Shown here: one piece after another, positions 43,001 to 49,800 of the stretch
How positions within the stretch are numbered: position 1 is the first letter of the stretch
How the letters are laid out: each line of letters begins with the position of its first letter
Assembly (NCBI GenBank): GCA_022072025.1
Contig: JAJVIP010000033.1
Span: forward strand, 1 to 64,000
Source of the DNA: Elusimicrobiota bacterium
Lineage (GTDB): Bacteria; Elusimicrobiota; Elusimicrobia; F11
DNA length: 64,000 nucleotides
Direction of reading: 5' to 3'
The notes under the pieces: model-generated
Databases searched by the model: none
What the model saw: the letters and a program-made list of their open reading frames with translations, nothing else
What the model was told of the DNA's origin: nothing
Program-made: the position numbers and the translations under genes

Positions 43001-45154
43001 TTTAATGTTCGTGTTCCCGAAAGATTTTGGGAAATTCCTTTTTCTGTAGATGTGGTTGAAAATACAAACGCCGCCTCAACCAACAACAAGGGAAAAGAAT
43101 TTTCTCGACTTTCATCATCTGAAGGAGGAGCAACCACTCCCATGGTTTATGGTCCCGGTGTGGCTTCTTTGGGAATTATGCCGGATGTCTATGCGGACCT
43201 CATTACAACGAGTGTTCCTGAAGAATTCAAGTCTCAGTTTGACGATTTGGATCCCATGGTCAAAGACGATCCCCTTCAACATGACATTCCTGATGAAAAT
43301 GGGATGCCAACGGCGGGCGGGAGGAACGTCTATCACGAAGTAAAAAGACAGTTGGAGAAAATTGCATCGGCCAACAATATTGGGCTGGGAGAGATAGAAG
43401 TTATTTGGCTGAATCGAGGAAAAACGGCCAAGGATTCTGATGGACATCGTGATACATTGCGAGGCCGTGCCTTCGAAAAAATTGCTGATGAGACCGGACT
43501 CACGTTGTCTGTCATCAATGATGGGACGTTGGATGCGGCCATATCCGCGGGGATAGGTCGCAAAGAAGGAAAACATTTGGTTTTTTGGGGGACGTCCGGA
43601 TCCCCTGAGGCCATGCAAACCCTTCAAACATTGGCTCCTTTTTTCCGGGCTAGACAGGTTGGTGTTCCCGGTCTCCATCCCAGGTATGGGCGTCGAGTCG
43701 CTGTTGCGGCCATGAGATTTTATTCTAAAAATATCAATCATGCCCAAGCCTATAGGTCAAAAGAGGAAGCAAAATCGAAGCGGGCTAGCAAAGACGCGAT
43801 TGATATGAGAAACCGTTTTCATTGGATGGAAAATGAGCGATTGGAAATAGCCAAAAATCCCTTTTCTCAAGAAATTTTAGACGGAAATAAAGTGTTTCGA
43901 CTCAATGATGTCAAAGGGAGTATCCACTCCATCAGGGGACTCATTACGGACAGTGGAATCTATTCATTACGAGGTGCCATCCGTATTCCTAATGCATCGA
44001 ATGGTCAACCTCGATATGCGGTTCATGTGGTTCATGTCAGCCAAGAAACAAGTGGAAAACCAACTTGGTGGGTAGAAAAAGTGGTGGTTCGAGATCCGCT
44101 TTCTATTCTTCCCAAGAAATTCAGAAATCAGGGGGATGCAAAAAATTCCCAGAAAAACCCAACCATAGAGAAGGCCCAATCCGCACTTCTGCCCATGTTG
44201 GGGGCTCTATTCCTGGCAAGTTTGGATCCCAGCCTCCTGCCCTATGTGGGAGCAGTGGTGGTGTTCGTCCTGGGGTCGGTGTTGTTCCTATTCTTGGGCG
44301 GATGGGGGAAAAAGGGGGTGGATCTTCTATCTCACATTATTAGAGTGAGGGTATTGGTTTCACGCGTTGGTCGCATGGAGCAAGCCTTGTCCCGTCCAGA
44401 ACAGGCTGATTCCTCAAGTGTCCTCGCAACTTTGCTTCGCTTGGCGCGCCCCAAGAAAATACTGGAAGGGGTCGGCCAAAGCCATGTGTTGTCCACGATT
44501 GCGGACCAGGTTCAAAGCAGTTCGCCTGCCCAACGTCCGCGACGTTTAATCTTGCTGTCGCTTTTCGCATCACTTGTGATGGCGGCCTCCAATGCAAACG
44601 CAAATCAATCATTAGGATCGGCGCTTAGGCCGTCCTCGAATGCGAATCAATCCGAAGTTGTTTCCATTCACGTGGGGGAACGCGCTCTGAAACCGGGTGA
44701 AACCATTGACCAATATATTCAAACTGAAATTAAACGGTTAAAGGGTCATGTGGTTAGTCTTGAAAAGGGTTATGAGAGAATAATTTTCGTAGGGGATGGT
44801 TTAAAATCGCACTCCGCTATTCAATCCCGACTCTTGGATGAAATAAGTCATGATAATGGACTTATTGTTCCAATTACGGACGAGGTCATGGTTGAGGGAT
44901 CCGTTGATTACAACAGGTTGTTAATGTTGGCCGATCGGAAAGCCGCTTCTGGTTTGGTTGGACTGAACGCCTTGGCTGATAAAAAATATGGTGAAGCCCG
45001 CCTCGTCACCATTACAGAAAATCCTGGTCTTTATACCGGCGATGAGGACCTGATGAAGGTTTGGACCCTCGTTACGCTTATTGGCAGTGCCTGGGTTTCA
45101 GTCCATATGGGGGCCATTTTAGAAGCCGCCCAAATGGCCGCCAAGCATGCCTAA
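37052..45154 (+). CDS. giant multidomain protein 2 with alpha-glucan phosphorylase domain
   Basis: 2700 residues from the ATG at 37052 (GGGGGAAA upstream); an in-frame start at 37007 would precede the signal peptide (residues 1-21). About 90-570: the ChaN/Tiki-like module shared with giant 1 (LLQDIH with His106; AFDDYIRYVLL; GGYHT). Membrane helices lie near 590-630. About 640-1540: a GT35-type alpha-glucan phosphorylase (SYAGGLGVLFG near 728, VTNGVDHLFW, RRIVEYKR, EASGTSGMK from 1364, the PLP/phosphate region). A beta domain follows. A membrane hairpin SALLPM..LASLDPSLLPYV occurs at 1697 and again at 2377. Between them sits a GlpX-like (class II fructose-bisphosphatase) domain (VINDGTLDAAIS near 2157, VFWGTSGSPEAM). 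The C-terminal domain is unrecognised. How cytosolic-type sugar enzymes work behind a signal peptide is unclear. Confidence 0.8.
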   Translation: MKKQLAGVLSVVLLHTQVVFAYQPQKSFWQERQKQIQYASLPLPPHKSLGSSSALLPEINTNSALTKKTKDLKGADRLARITPHVTFQDNFNGKSDRTILLLQDIHQNQEAQTQLSSALKALVEGPGKGAVVVGLEGAHGHFLYDLYKKFSDRKAATQVADEFFQAGDISGPAHAGFTSYQQQGHPSLFFWGIEDPDLYRKNVQAYRNSHQEKKSAQRQVNALISEIRDQKKSVYSKSLLAFDQKLSSYRQGTLSLADYVEALRLHAPTLSLQLQVFLEAARMEKSLNFSRIEKERPSLLERLLSRLTPAETNELLSRSVSLERRLETYGQYYQWFRRLCEQHEISLSDTPAFDDYIRYVLLTNELRADELMESVKRLEDQVLNQLAGSPSALELAQRDQYAFLAGRLLEFGLTPQEWVQYQTRKRDVRPLNLSTFESFYQAADARNEKLADNLLSVTHRASLVAPGTELAVLVVGGYHTPGITEVFKRKNISYVVASPKISKVETAQGSAYLSVFDQEKTSLEKILSGEKLFLSAVPAGTARSLIPWPSVLLRMAERVKTLSRNFNALDEKIAERLREHQSPQKWLIAGVLLGGILWSTDSIFSFNLLWGLLSVCFLGAVIVGQGKGGSDQNSQVEILKELGVNFDPRFQARALALLEKGEANWTAEDRQERDALMTEARKAHDWMMGWIKKSPHYANLKGNPPILISLEGIISAIEENSGRRLTSYAGGLGVLFGEWVRAIAYLGGTSFDPDPDAPQFTIIIPNYSEGVKKSHLSWCDIPLANERVSVRPQNYGIDRLKEADGSPLQVEIPVSFGDEGVQLVKVEFSAVSVGNIKIAMPMTDIEGQPDNHRTILRQLYDGELSSETRFRQEWVIGLSAYELRKKWGLTEGPIHLNETATFAYLIGMIREVTEEYVKQGAPLSEAYDLALERVGSQIVFFTHTLVAAGIDKFYSEIRMLHYVRKYMSMSEVIMRSVDHDLMASWVVTGKTSDLGSKKLPSLLHRSHYSPLNFIVRLIVQSKGGSIVAVSKRNADKAREFIVEEGIIDKVDAWRLPLTWVTNGVDHLFWMNRVVAKVMNWFRSDPDQRTPWRILNPQDPLALEMVTEIFNKSLPSNYKKVGLKDRKLKRSLQQNKKKAIAMVRKSTKVRYLRVLSDLKEKFQTDGQHSEALYQAQYERVKTRWESYSGETLPLSLADLDTEEIQNHSFDRLLDSNLFLVTWARRIVEYKRILLTLFGEQLPMVERRIVRFVKINGQIDENDLGYIESAGNLADEIIRDLGDESLRRFVDLVLQRQTQFIFAGNAFSRDGRLMIFLLHRVIDHLAKSHPALMNRVVFLEGYNEEKSQLLVRGADAWLNTPRLWEEASGTSGMKGEAVPITSLDGWAATGFFPGLIGFGIESPMVGPDPDHPTPEHPKNWAPALNESSGDYREKLEERMDSLLAKEYLKQEAANLYDALNRAVDMKTNRPNDWLNLVRRWSYYRAMVYDIRGEITGRLVPDVSGTGSEKYVHNSDDFEPGILALYDKAIEGRRRIRRLHAVRLSPQLKDLFSRIKREFKFAPAQVQLNGQPPTLQFDFTADPELLSQVQIVAHWGNEIRGQHWRNTVIPAQNIARTKVDEKWVGDIKISETHHHQVTFQLPNELIPGDKYGVIFFVAPKEVPIDEIDIFRHWMDSGNVLVTIPHNISTTPDPIPHDLRSALLPMVGTLILASLDPSLLPYVGAVVGIVAISFFLAFLIYFFRGAPRVNGYIEEFGKELAQGKFDEDLLMKAIQSLAQDENFIESQTDKIPFVDIREKMLVQLADAIRQSTLRDEIIVRIQEVDILFNRDIGVRKSARRILKALDVYNDLENQVNMAGSEPPSIDLMSRSILGGLVGAWVPSILKALRHGDRDLIGAAYEVSKSEKIEVEGIKDRIDIVAMYAFQYVFKKYGITGKAMASEGEGRDEVKAIVAGELVAPPVFWKRISLNLSHVFLLCLLLPLKSFGFNVRVPERFWEIPFSVDVVENTNAASTNNKGKEFSRLSSSEGGATTPMVYGPGVASLGIMPDVYADLITTSVPEEFKSQFDDLDPMVKDDPLQHDIPDENGMPTAGGRNVYHEVKRQLEKIASANNIGLGEIEVIWLNRGKTAKDSDGHRDTLRGRAFEKIADETGLTLSVINDGTLDAAISAGIGRKEGKHLVFWGTSGSPEAMQTLQTLAPFFRARQVGVPGLHPRYGRRVAVAAMRFYSKNINHAQAYRSKEEAKSKRASKDAIDMRNRFHWMENERLEIAKNPFSQEILDGNKVFRLNDVKGSIHSIRGLITDSGIYSLRGAIRIPNASNGQPRYAVHVVHVSQETSGKPTWWVEKVVVRDPLSILPKKFRNQGDAKNSQKNPTIEKAQSALLPMLGALFLASLDPSLLPYVGAVVVFVLGSVLFLFLGGWGKKGVDLLSHIIRVRVLVSRVGRMEQALSRPEQADSSSVLATLLRLARPKKILEGVGQSHVLSTIADQVQSSSPAQRPRRLILLSLFASLVMAASNANANQSLGSALRPSSNANQSEVVSIHVGERALKPGETIDQYIQTEIKRLKGHVVSLEKGYERIIFVGDGLKSHSAIQSRLLDEISHDNGLIVPITDEVMVEGSVDYNRLLMLADRKAASGLVGLNALADKKYGEARLVTITENPGLYTGDEDLMKVWTLVTLIGSAWVSVHMGAILEAAQMAAKHA
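42171..42220 (+). repeat. near-identical 50-bp direct repeat, copy 1 (inside giant gene 2)
   Basis: TCCTGGCAAGTTTGGATCCC and the following 30 bases match 44211-44260 with one difference (G/A at 42214). Both encode LASLDPSLLPYVGAVV in the same frame. Confidence 0.85.
44211..44260 (+). repeat. near-identical 50-bp direct repeat, copy 2 (inside giant gene 2)
   Basis: Second copy, 2040 bases (680 codons) after the first, just behind the GlpX-like domain. The surrounding protein is also similar (SALLPMLGALF against SALLPMVGTLI), but the DNA identity is limited to the 50 bases. Confidence 0.85.
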
Positions 45155-45204
45155 AGGGGATATGGCGATGGTCAAAAAATTCATTTGCAGGGTTTGGTGG
45201 CATT

Positions 45205-45232
45205 TTGATATACACCGCGCCAGTCTTATAAA
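45205..45232 (+). promoter_or_regulatory. promoter of the rpsF operon
   Basis: TTGATA (45205-45210) and TATAAA (45227-45232) with a 16-base spacer. The leader of about 67 bases before rpsF contains CACC (45233-45236) complementary to GGTG near 45279. An S6:S18 autoregulatory structure is possible there but not demonstrated by eye. Confidence 0.5.
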
Positions 45233-45305
45233 CACCTCCCCATGTCATCTTCCCCTTATTATGGCTTTGAGGATCGGGTGAATTATTTTTTGGAGCTGAC
45301 TTTCT

Positions 45306-45740
45306 ATGGCAAAACACTTAGCGGCGGAACGTGCATATGAAACATTGTTCGTATGCCCGACCGATACACCGCAAAAAACAATTGATACCTTTATCGAAAA
45401 GATAAAGACCGCGATTTCTCCCACGAAGGGCGTTCTACGTAGCGTTCAAATATGGGGCCGTCGCAAACTCACCTATCCGATCAAACACCAAAAAGACGGG
45501 CTTTACATTTTTATTGATTACACCGGGGAGCCTGGCACCACGGAGGCATTGAAATCACTTTTTCGTGTGACCGATTTCGTCATTCGTTATGTGACCACCG
45601 ACAAAATGAATTTGAGACCCCCTTACGTTCGCAAATCCCCCGTTCCAGGCGAACCAACCGAAGCGGCGCATGCTCCGGCAGCGGCTCAAGCCTCAACCAG
45701 CACAACCGAAACCCCGCAGGCCACTCCCTCGCAAAAGTAA
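45306..45740 (+). CDS. rpsF: ribosomal protein S6 (bS6)
   Basis: 144 residues. The S6 core is clear: ERAYETLFVCPTDTPQKTID at the N-terminus, WGRRKLTYPIKHQKDGLYIF, then LFRVTDFVIRYVTTDK. A Pro/Ala/Thr-rich tail of about 35 residues is longer than usual. S6 binds S18 on the 30S platform, and rpsR lies two genes downstream. First gene of the conserved rpsF-ssb-rpsR-rplI cluster. Confidence 0.97.
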   Translation: MAKHLAAERAYETLFVCPTDTPQKTIDTFIEKIKTAISPTKGVLRSVQIWGRRKLTYPIKHQKDGLYIFIDYTGEPGTTEALKSLFRVTDFVIRYVTTDKMNLRPPYVRKSPVPGEPTEAAHAPAAAQASTSTTETPQATPSQK

Positions 45741-45752
45741 AGGAGTATTTTT

Positions 45753-46235
45753 ATGGCAAATCTCAGATTACACAGTCTTAATGATGTCAAACTTATCGGG
45801 CGGCTCACACGCGATCCGGAACTCCGTTACACCGCGCAGGGGACCCCCGTCTGTCATTTCCGTATTGCTGTGAGCCGAAGTTATAAAGACCGCAATTCAA
45901 GTGAGTGGAAAGAAGAAGTGGCTTTTATTCCCTGCAGCGTATGGCGTGAAACGGCGGAGCGATGCGGTCAGCGTCTCAAAAAGGGGAGCCCTGTGTTTGT
46001 CGAAGGACGGCTTAAGTCCCGTGAATGGCAAACGAAAGAGGGTCAAAAAAGAAGTGATTTGGAAGTGGATATTCTGCGAATACAATTTCTAGAAATGATG
46101 GGAGAGGGCGTCCCCACGGAATCCGTGGCGGATGACGCTTCTCAAGAATCCGCCCCTGCCCCCGTGGGTGTGGGAGCCGGTTCCAGTTCGTCTCAACCTG
46201 CCGCACAATTTAATGATGATGAGGTGCCTTTTTAA
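45753..46235 (+). CDS. ssb: single-stranded DNA-binding protein
   Basis: 160 residues with Shine-Dalgarno AAAGGAG. OB-fold motifs NDVKLIGRLTRDPELRYT, GTPVCHFRIAVSR, EEVAFIPCSVWRETAERCGQ and GSPVFVEGRLKSREW are typical. The acidic C-terminal tip DDDEVPF-like (NDDEVPF) that docks replication proteins is intact after a flexible linker. Its stop overlaps the rpsR start by one base (TAATG). Confidence 0.97.
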   Translation: MANLRLHSLNDVKLIGRLTRDPELRYTAQGTPVCHFRIAVSRSYKDRNSSEWKEEVAFIPCSVWRETAERCGQRLKKGSPVFVEGRLKSREWQTKEGQKRSDLEVDILRIQFLEMMGEGVPTESVADDASQESAPAPVGVGAGSSSSQPAAQFNDDEVPF

Positions 46236-46639
46236 TGTCTACAGAATCCGCTGACAAACCCGTTTCCGAAACTGCTCCCGCCGGAGCATCACGACCCCGC
46301 CCCGCCACCAGCGCTGGCGGAGCAGGCCCCTCTCGTTACTCCTCCGGATCTTCTTCCTATGGCGACAAACGAGGCCGCGGCCCCATGGGTCCTGCTGGTC
46401 AAGGAGGCCCCGCCGGTCGAGGTCGTCCGATGATTCGCCGCCGCGTGTGCCGAATTTGTATGGAACGCCAAGGCGGGGTCGATTGGAAAGCGGCCAATTT
46501 CCTTAGAAATTTCATCACGGAACGCGGAAAAATTCTTTCCGGCCGTTCCACCGGAACTTGTTCAAGATGCCAACGTCAACTGACGCAGGCCATTAAACGG
46601 GCGCGGAACATTGCGCTCATTCCCACATCTCCTATCTAG
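46235..46639 (+). CDS. rpsR: ribosomal protein S18 (bS18), zinc-binding type with long N-terminal extension
   Basis: 134 residues, about 55 more than a typical S18. The first 65 are a low-complexity Ser/Pro/Gly/Arg extension. The core contains CRICMERQGG and CSRCQRQLTQAIKRARNIAL. The two CxxC pairs mark the zinc-binding (C+) form; many bacteria have lost these cysteines. Interacts with S6. The start overlaps the ssb stop; a downstream start would avoid the extension, but none is obviously better. Confidence 0.95.
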   Translation: MSTESADKPVSETAPAGASRPRPATSAGGAGPSRYSSGSSSYGDKRGRGPMGPAGQGGPAGRGRPMIRRRVCRICMERQGGVDWKAANFLRNFITERGKILSGRSTGTCSRCQRQLTQAIKRARNIALIPTSPI

Positions 46640-46650
46640 AGGTCCCAATC

Positions 46651-47181
46651 ATGTCACAGTCCATCATTCTTCTTTCCGACGTTCCCGGTTTGGGACAACT
46701 CGGAGATAATTGCAAAGTTAAAAATGGTTACGCGCATAATTATTTGATTCCCCATCGGTTGGCCATGTTGGCCACCCCCGATGCGCTGCGTCGGTTTGAA
46801 AAGCAAAAAGAACGCCTCATGAAAGAGCGAGAAAAGAATTTGAGCCGATCAAAATCATTGGCTGAAAAAGTGTCCCAAATGGGTTTGGTTTTTGACCGGC
46901 CTGTGGGCCAAGGCGGCCGACTCTTTGGGTCCGTCACAGCCATGGACATTGCCGCTGAGCTCTCCAAGCAAGGCGCCACGGTAGAAAAGAAATCTATCCT
47001 CATGAACGGCCCCATCAAAACCGTGGGAGATCACACCATTCGCGTTCGAATCCATTCCCAAGTGGTGGTGGACGTCCCGGTCAAAGTGATCGGCCGTGAA
47101 GCCCAAAAAACCAGTGAATATGCCGAACATCCGGAATCGCTGGTTGAAACCCCGCTGCAACAAGCCGACGACGACTACTAA
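46651..47181 (+). CDS. rplI: ribosomal protein L9 (bL9)
   Basis: 176 residues. The N-terminal domain IILLSDVPGLGQLGDNCKVK followed by NGYAHNYLIPHRLA is the L9 signature. A long charged helix (KEREKNLSRSKSLAEKV) connects to the C-terminal domain with GRLFGSVTAMDIAAELSKQG. A tail of about 25 residues extends past the normal end. Last gene of the ribosomal cluster; a strong hairpin follows 10 bases later. Confidence 0.97.
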   Translation: MSQSIILLSDVPGLGQLGDNCKVKNGYAHNYLIPHRLAMLATPDALRRFEKQKERLMKEREKNLSRSKSLAEKVSQMGLVFDRPVGQGGRLFGSVTAMDIAAELSKQGATVEKKSILMNGPIKTVGDHTIRVRIHSQVVVDVPVKVIGREAQKTSEYAEHPESLVETPLQQADDDY

Positions 47182-47190
47182 ATAATTTAA

Positions 47191-47260
47191 AAATAGGCTG
47201 GGCTTATCAGACTTCGTTCGGGCTGCGCAAGTCCCTGTGTCTGACCAGACCAGCCTATTT
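47191..47260 (+). terminator. long hairpin terminator after rplI
   Basis: AAATAGGCTGG (47191-47201) pairs with CCAGCCTATTT (47250-47260), and inner TCAGAC pairs with GTCTGA (47207-47212/47239-47244). A T-rich stretch follows the stem. The right arm touches the dnaB promoter. Confidence 0.8.
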
Positions 47261-47289
47261 GCATTTAGATTTCTCTCACGTGATATAAT
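47259..47289 (+). promoter_or_regulatory. extended -10 promoter of dnaB
   Basis: TATAAT (47284-47289) is preceded by TGA, making an extended -10. A weak TTGCAT lies at 47259 with a 19-base spacer. Transcription should start near 47296, leaving a leader of about 5 bases; no Shine-Dalgarno sequence exists. Confidence 0.65.
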
Positions 47290-47300
47290 CCCAACCCCTT

Positions 47301-48668
47301 ATGGCCGAACAAAACGAAACTTTACCCCCGCACAGTATCGAAGCTGAAATGGCGGTTTTGGGCAGCATGCTTGTGGAGAGAGAAGCGGTGGTCAAAGCCG
47401 CCGATATTCTCAAAGCCGAAGATTTTTATAAAGAAGCCCACCGAAAAATTTATTCCACCATTCTCAAATTAAACAGCGCGAACGTTGAAGCGGATGTGAT
47501 CACCGTATCCGATGCCCTTAAGTCCGACGCTATTTTTACAAGCGTGGCTGGACCTTCCATTATTTTTGAATTGGCGGAACGGGTTCCCACCGCGCTTCAT
47601 GTTGAACATTACGCAAAGATCGTTCACGAAAAATCTCTGCTTCGAGCCCTTATTCAAAATGCCCGCGAATTAATTCGGGATGCGCATGCCGATAAAATTC
47701 CCGCCAATGATTTGGTGGACAAGGCCCAGGAACATTTTTTTACGGTCGGTCAACGAAAAGCGCGGCGCGACTTTATGAGCGCCGGGGATTTGATGCAAAA
47801 CGCAGTCGAAACTTTGGAGCAGATGGCGGAGTCTGGAAAAATTGTTACGGGTGTTCCCACGGGGTACATTGAGTTGGATACCATGACGGCCGGGCTTCAA
47901 CCCACGAACCTTATTATCGTGGCGGGCCGACCGTCCATGGGGAAAACCACCATTGTGATGAATATGGCTGAACATATCGCGGTGGATCAGAAAATTCCGG
48001 TTGTTTTCTTTTCTCTGGAAATGAGTCATCAAGAATTGGCGCTTCGTCTGCTTTGCTCACGGGCCTTGCTCAACATGGGAGAGGTTCGCCGGGGATACCT
48101 GGCCCGAAAAAATTGGCCGCGCATCACCAGCACCGCTTCCGATATCGCTGAAGCCCCGCTTTTCTTTGATTTTTCCACCTCACCCACGGTTCTTGAAATT
48201 CGTTCCGCCTCTCGGCGCTATGCGCATGATTTGGCGCGCAAAGGCCAAAAGCTGGGTCTCATCATCATCGACTACTTGCAACTCATGCGGGGGGACGGTT
48301 CTCAAGAGAGTCGTCAACAAGAGATATCTGAAATCTCCCGCAGCCTAAAAGGCTTGGCGAGAGAATTGGGTGTTCCCGTCATCGCTCTTTCCCAGCTCAA
48401 CCGGAAACCGGAAGATCGCACGCGTGATGGCCGTCCTCAATTGTCGGATTTGAGGGAATCGGGCGCCATCGAACAAGACGCCGATGTGGTGATGGCCATC
48501 TACCGGGAAGAAGTTTATAAGCGGGACGATCCAGATTTAAAAGGAAAAGCCAAAATTTTCGTGCTCAAACAGCGCAATGGCCCTGTGGGCGATGTGAACC
48601 TGACCTTCATCGATGAGTGCACCCGGTTTGTTAACCCTGAGAGAGAACTTGAACCCGCCTCCAACTGA
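47301..48668 (+). CDS. dnaB: replicative DNA helicase DnaB
   Basis: 455 residues, full length. The N-terminal collar domain (PHSIEAEMAVLGSMLVEREA) is followed by the RecA-like motor. Walker A is GRPSMGKTT (Lys215), then FFSLEMSHQELALRLL and Walker B LIIIDYLQLM. The DNA-binding and sensor region is SQLNRKPEDR...PQLSDLRESGAIEQDADVV. No intein is present, although dnaB is a frequent intein host. It unwinds DNA ahead of the replication fork. Follows the ribosomal cluster in the common rplI-dnaB order and overlaps alr. Confidence 0.97.
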   Translation: MAEQNETLPPHSIEAEMAVLGSMLVEREAVVKAADILKAEDFYKEAHRKIYSTILKLNSANVEADVITVSDALKSDAIFTSVAGPSIIFELAERVPTALHVEHYAKIVHEKSLLRALIQNARELIRDAHADKIPANDLVDKAQEHFFTVGQRKARRDFMSAGDLMQNAVETLEQMAESGKIVTGVPTGYIELDTMTAGLQPTNLIIVAGRPSMGKTTIVMNMAEHIAVDQKIPVVFFSLEMSHQELALRLLCSRALLNMGEVRRGYLARKNWPRITSTASDIAEAPLFFDFSTSPTVLEIRSASRRYAHDLARKGQKLGLIIIDYLQLMRGDGSQESRQQEISEISRSLKGLARELGVPVIALSQLNRKPEDRTRDGRPQLSDLRESGAIEQDADVVMAIYREEVYKRDDPDLKGKAKIFVLKQRNGPVGDVNLTFIDECTRFVNPERELEPASN

Positions 48669-49800
48669 ACCGGCCAGCTCTCCGGTTCGCTTCTATCGAC
48701 CCACCTGGGTCGAAATCTCAACGCATTGTTTCGCCTCCAATCTTCGTCAAATCAAACAGTGGGTGGGCCCGAATGCGCACGTGTTGGCGGTACTCAAAGC
48801 GGATGGATATGGCCACGGCGCTTTGCCGCTGGCCCAAGTGGCCGCTTCCCAAGGAGCCGCCATGATTGGGGTGTCGAGTTTGGAAGAGGGAATACATTTG
48901 CGCGAGGGGGGCGTCGAAATCCCGATTTTGATTCTGGGCAGCATTTACCCCTTAGAGAATTTCAATGTGGCTTTGCAATACAACCTCACCCCCACGGTTT
49001 CAAGTTTGGAGGCCGCTCGGCATTTATCCCAAATCGCGGAGAGTAAAAATACGGTTGCGGATTTCCATTTAAAGATCGATACCGGCATGGGGCGGCTGGG
49101 CGTTTCACCTTTGGGAGCCAAACCCATTTTGGAATGGCTGATGACCCAGAAAAGGGTGCGTTTGGCCGGTGTGTATAGCCATTTTGCGAGCGCCGATACC
49201 GATCCGGGTTTCGTTCAAGAACAAATGAACCAATTTCATCAGGTGAGAGACCTGGTGTTGCATCACGGGTTTCAGGGTGTATTGTTTCACATGGCCAATA
49301 CCGCCGCGGCGCTTCGATTTCCTCAAAGCCGTTTCAATTTGGTCCGTCCCGGTCTTTTTCTCTACGGCGCATCGCTGGTTCCCGTTCCCAAAGAAATTCA
49401 ATTGGAACCGGTGCTTTCCTGGTACACCAAAATTGTTTTCCTGAAAACAGTTCCCGCGGGAACTCCCATTGGATACGGTTCCACGTTCCGCACCCAACGA
49501 GAATCCACCATTGCCACCTTGCCTGTGGGATATGCCGACGGACTTCCGAGAGGCGTTTCGAACAAGGGGTGGGTGTTGGTGAAAGGCCGTCGATGTCCAA
49601 TGGTGGGGCGGGTGACGATGGATCAAGTGACGGTTGATGTGACGGATGTGAAGGTTGATATTGGAGAACTTGTCACTTTAATCGGTCGACAGGAAGGAGA
49701 GACCATCAGCGCCGATGATTGGGCACTTTGGGCGGGAACCATTTCCTATGAAATTTTTTGCGGGATTACGAAGCGGGTTCCGCGTGTGATGATTCCATGA
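48649..49800 (+). CDS. alr: alanine racemase
   Basis: 383 residues from a TTG at 48649 (GAGAGA upstream), overlapping dnaB by 20 bases; an ATG at 48613 would add 12 residues. RPTWVEISTHCFASNLRQIK opens the barrel domain. VLAVLKADGYGHGA carries the PLP lysine (Lys50), and KIDTGMGRLG is the phosphate-side loop. IGYGSTFRTQ contains the second catalytic base, Tyr. RRCPMVGRVTMDQVTVDVT belongs to the C-terminal beta domain. It supplies D-alanine for peptidoglycan, consistent with a walled cell. Its stop overlaps the mlaE start. Confidence 0.95.
   Translation: MNPPPTEPASSPVRFYRPTWVEISTHCFASNLRQIKQWVGPNAHVLAVLKADGYGHGALPLAQVAASQGAAMIGVSSLEEGIHLREGGVEIPILILGSIYPLENFNVALQYNLTPTVSSLEAARHLSQIAESKNTVADFHLKIDTGMGRLGVSPLGAKPILEWLMTQKRVRLAGVYSHFASADTDPGFVQEQMNQFHQVRDLVLHHGFQGVLFHMANTAAALRFPQSRFNLVRPGLFLYGASLVPVPKEIQLEPVLSWYTKIVFLKTVPAGTPIGYGSTFRTQRESTIATLPVGYADGLPRGVSNKGWVLVKGRRCPMVGRVTMDQVTVDVTDVKVDIGELVTLIGRQEGETISADDWALWAGTISYEIFCGITKRVPRVMIP

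Noticed and set aside
23437-45154. Many open frames of 60-180 codons on the opposite strand of the giant genes
   Set aside because: They have no start signals or recognisable motifs and track the codon pattern of the plus-strand genes, so they are antisense shadows.
45233-45305. S6:S18 autoregulatory RNA in the rpsF leader as a firm feature
   Set aside because: Only a four-base CACC/GGTG pairing is visible; without folding and comparison the motif cannot be claimed.
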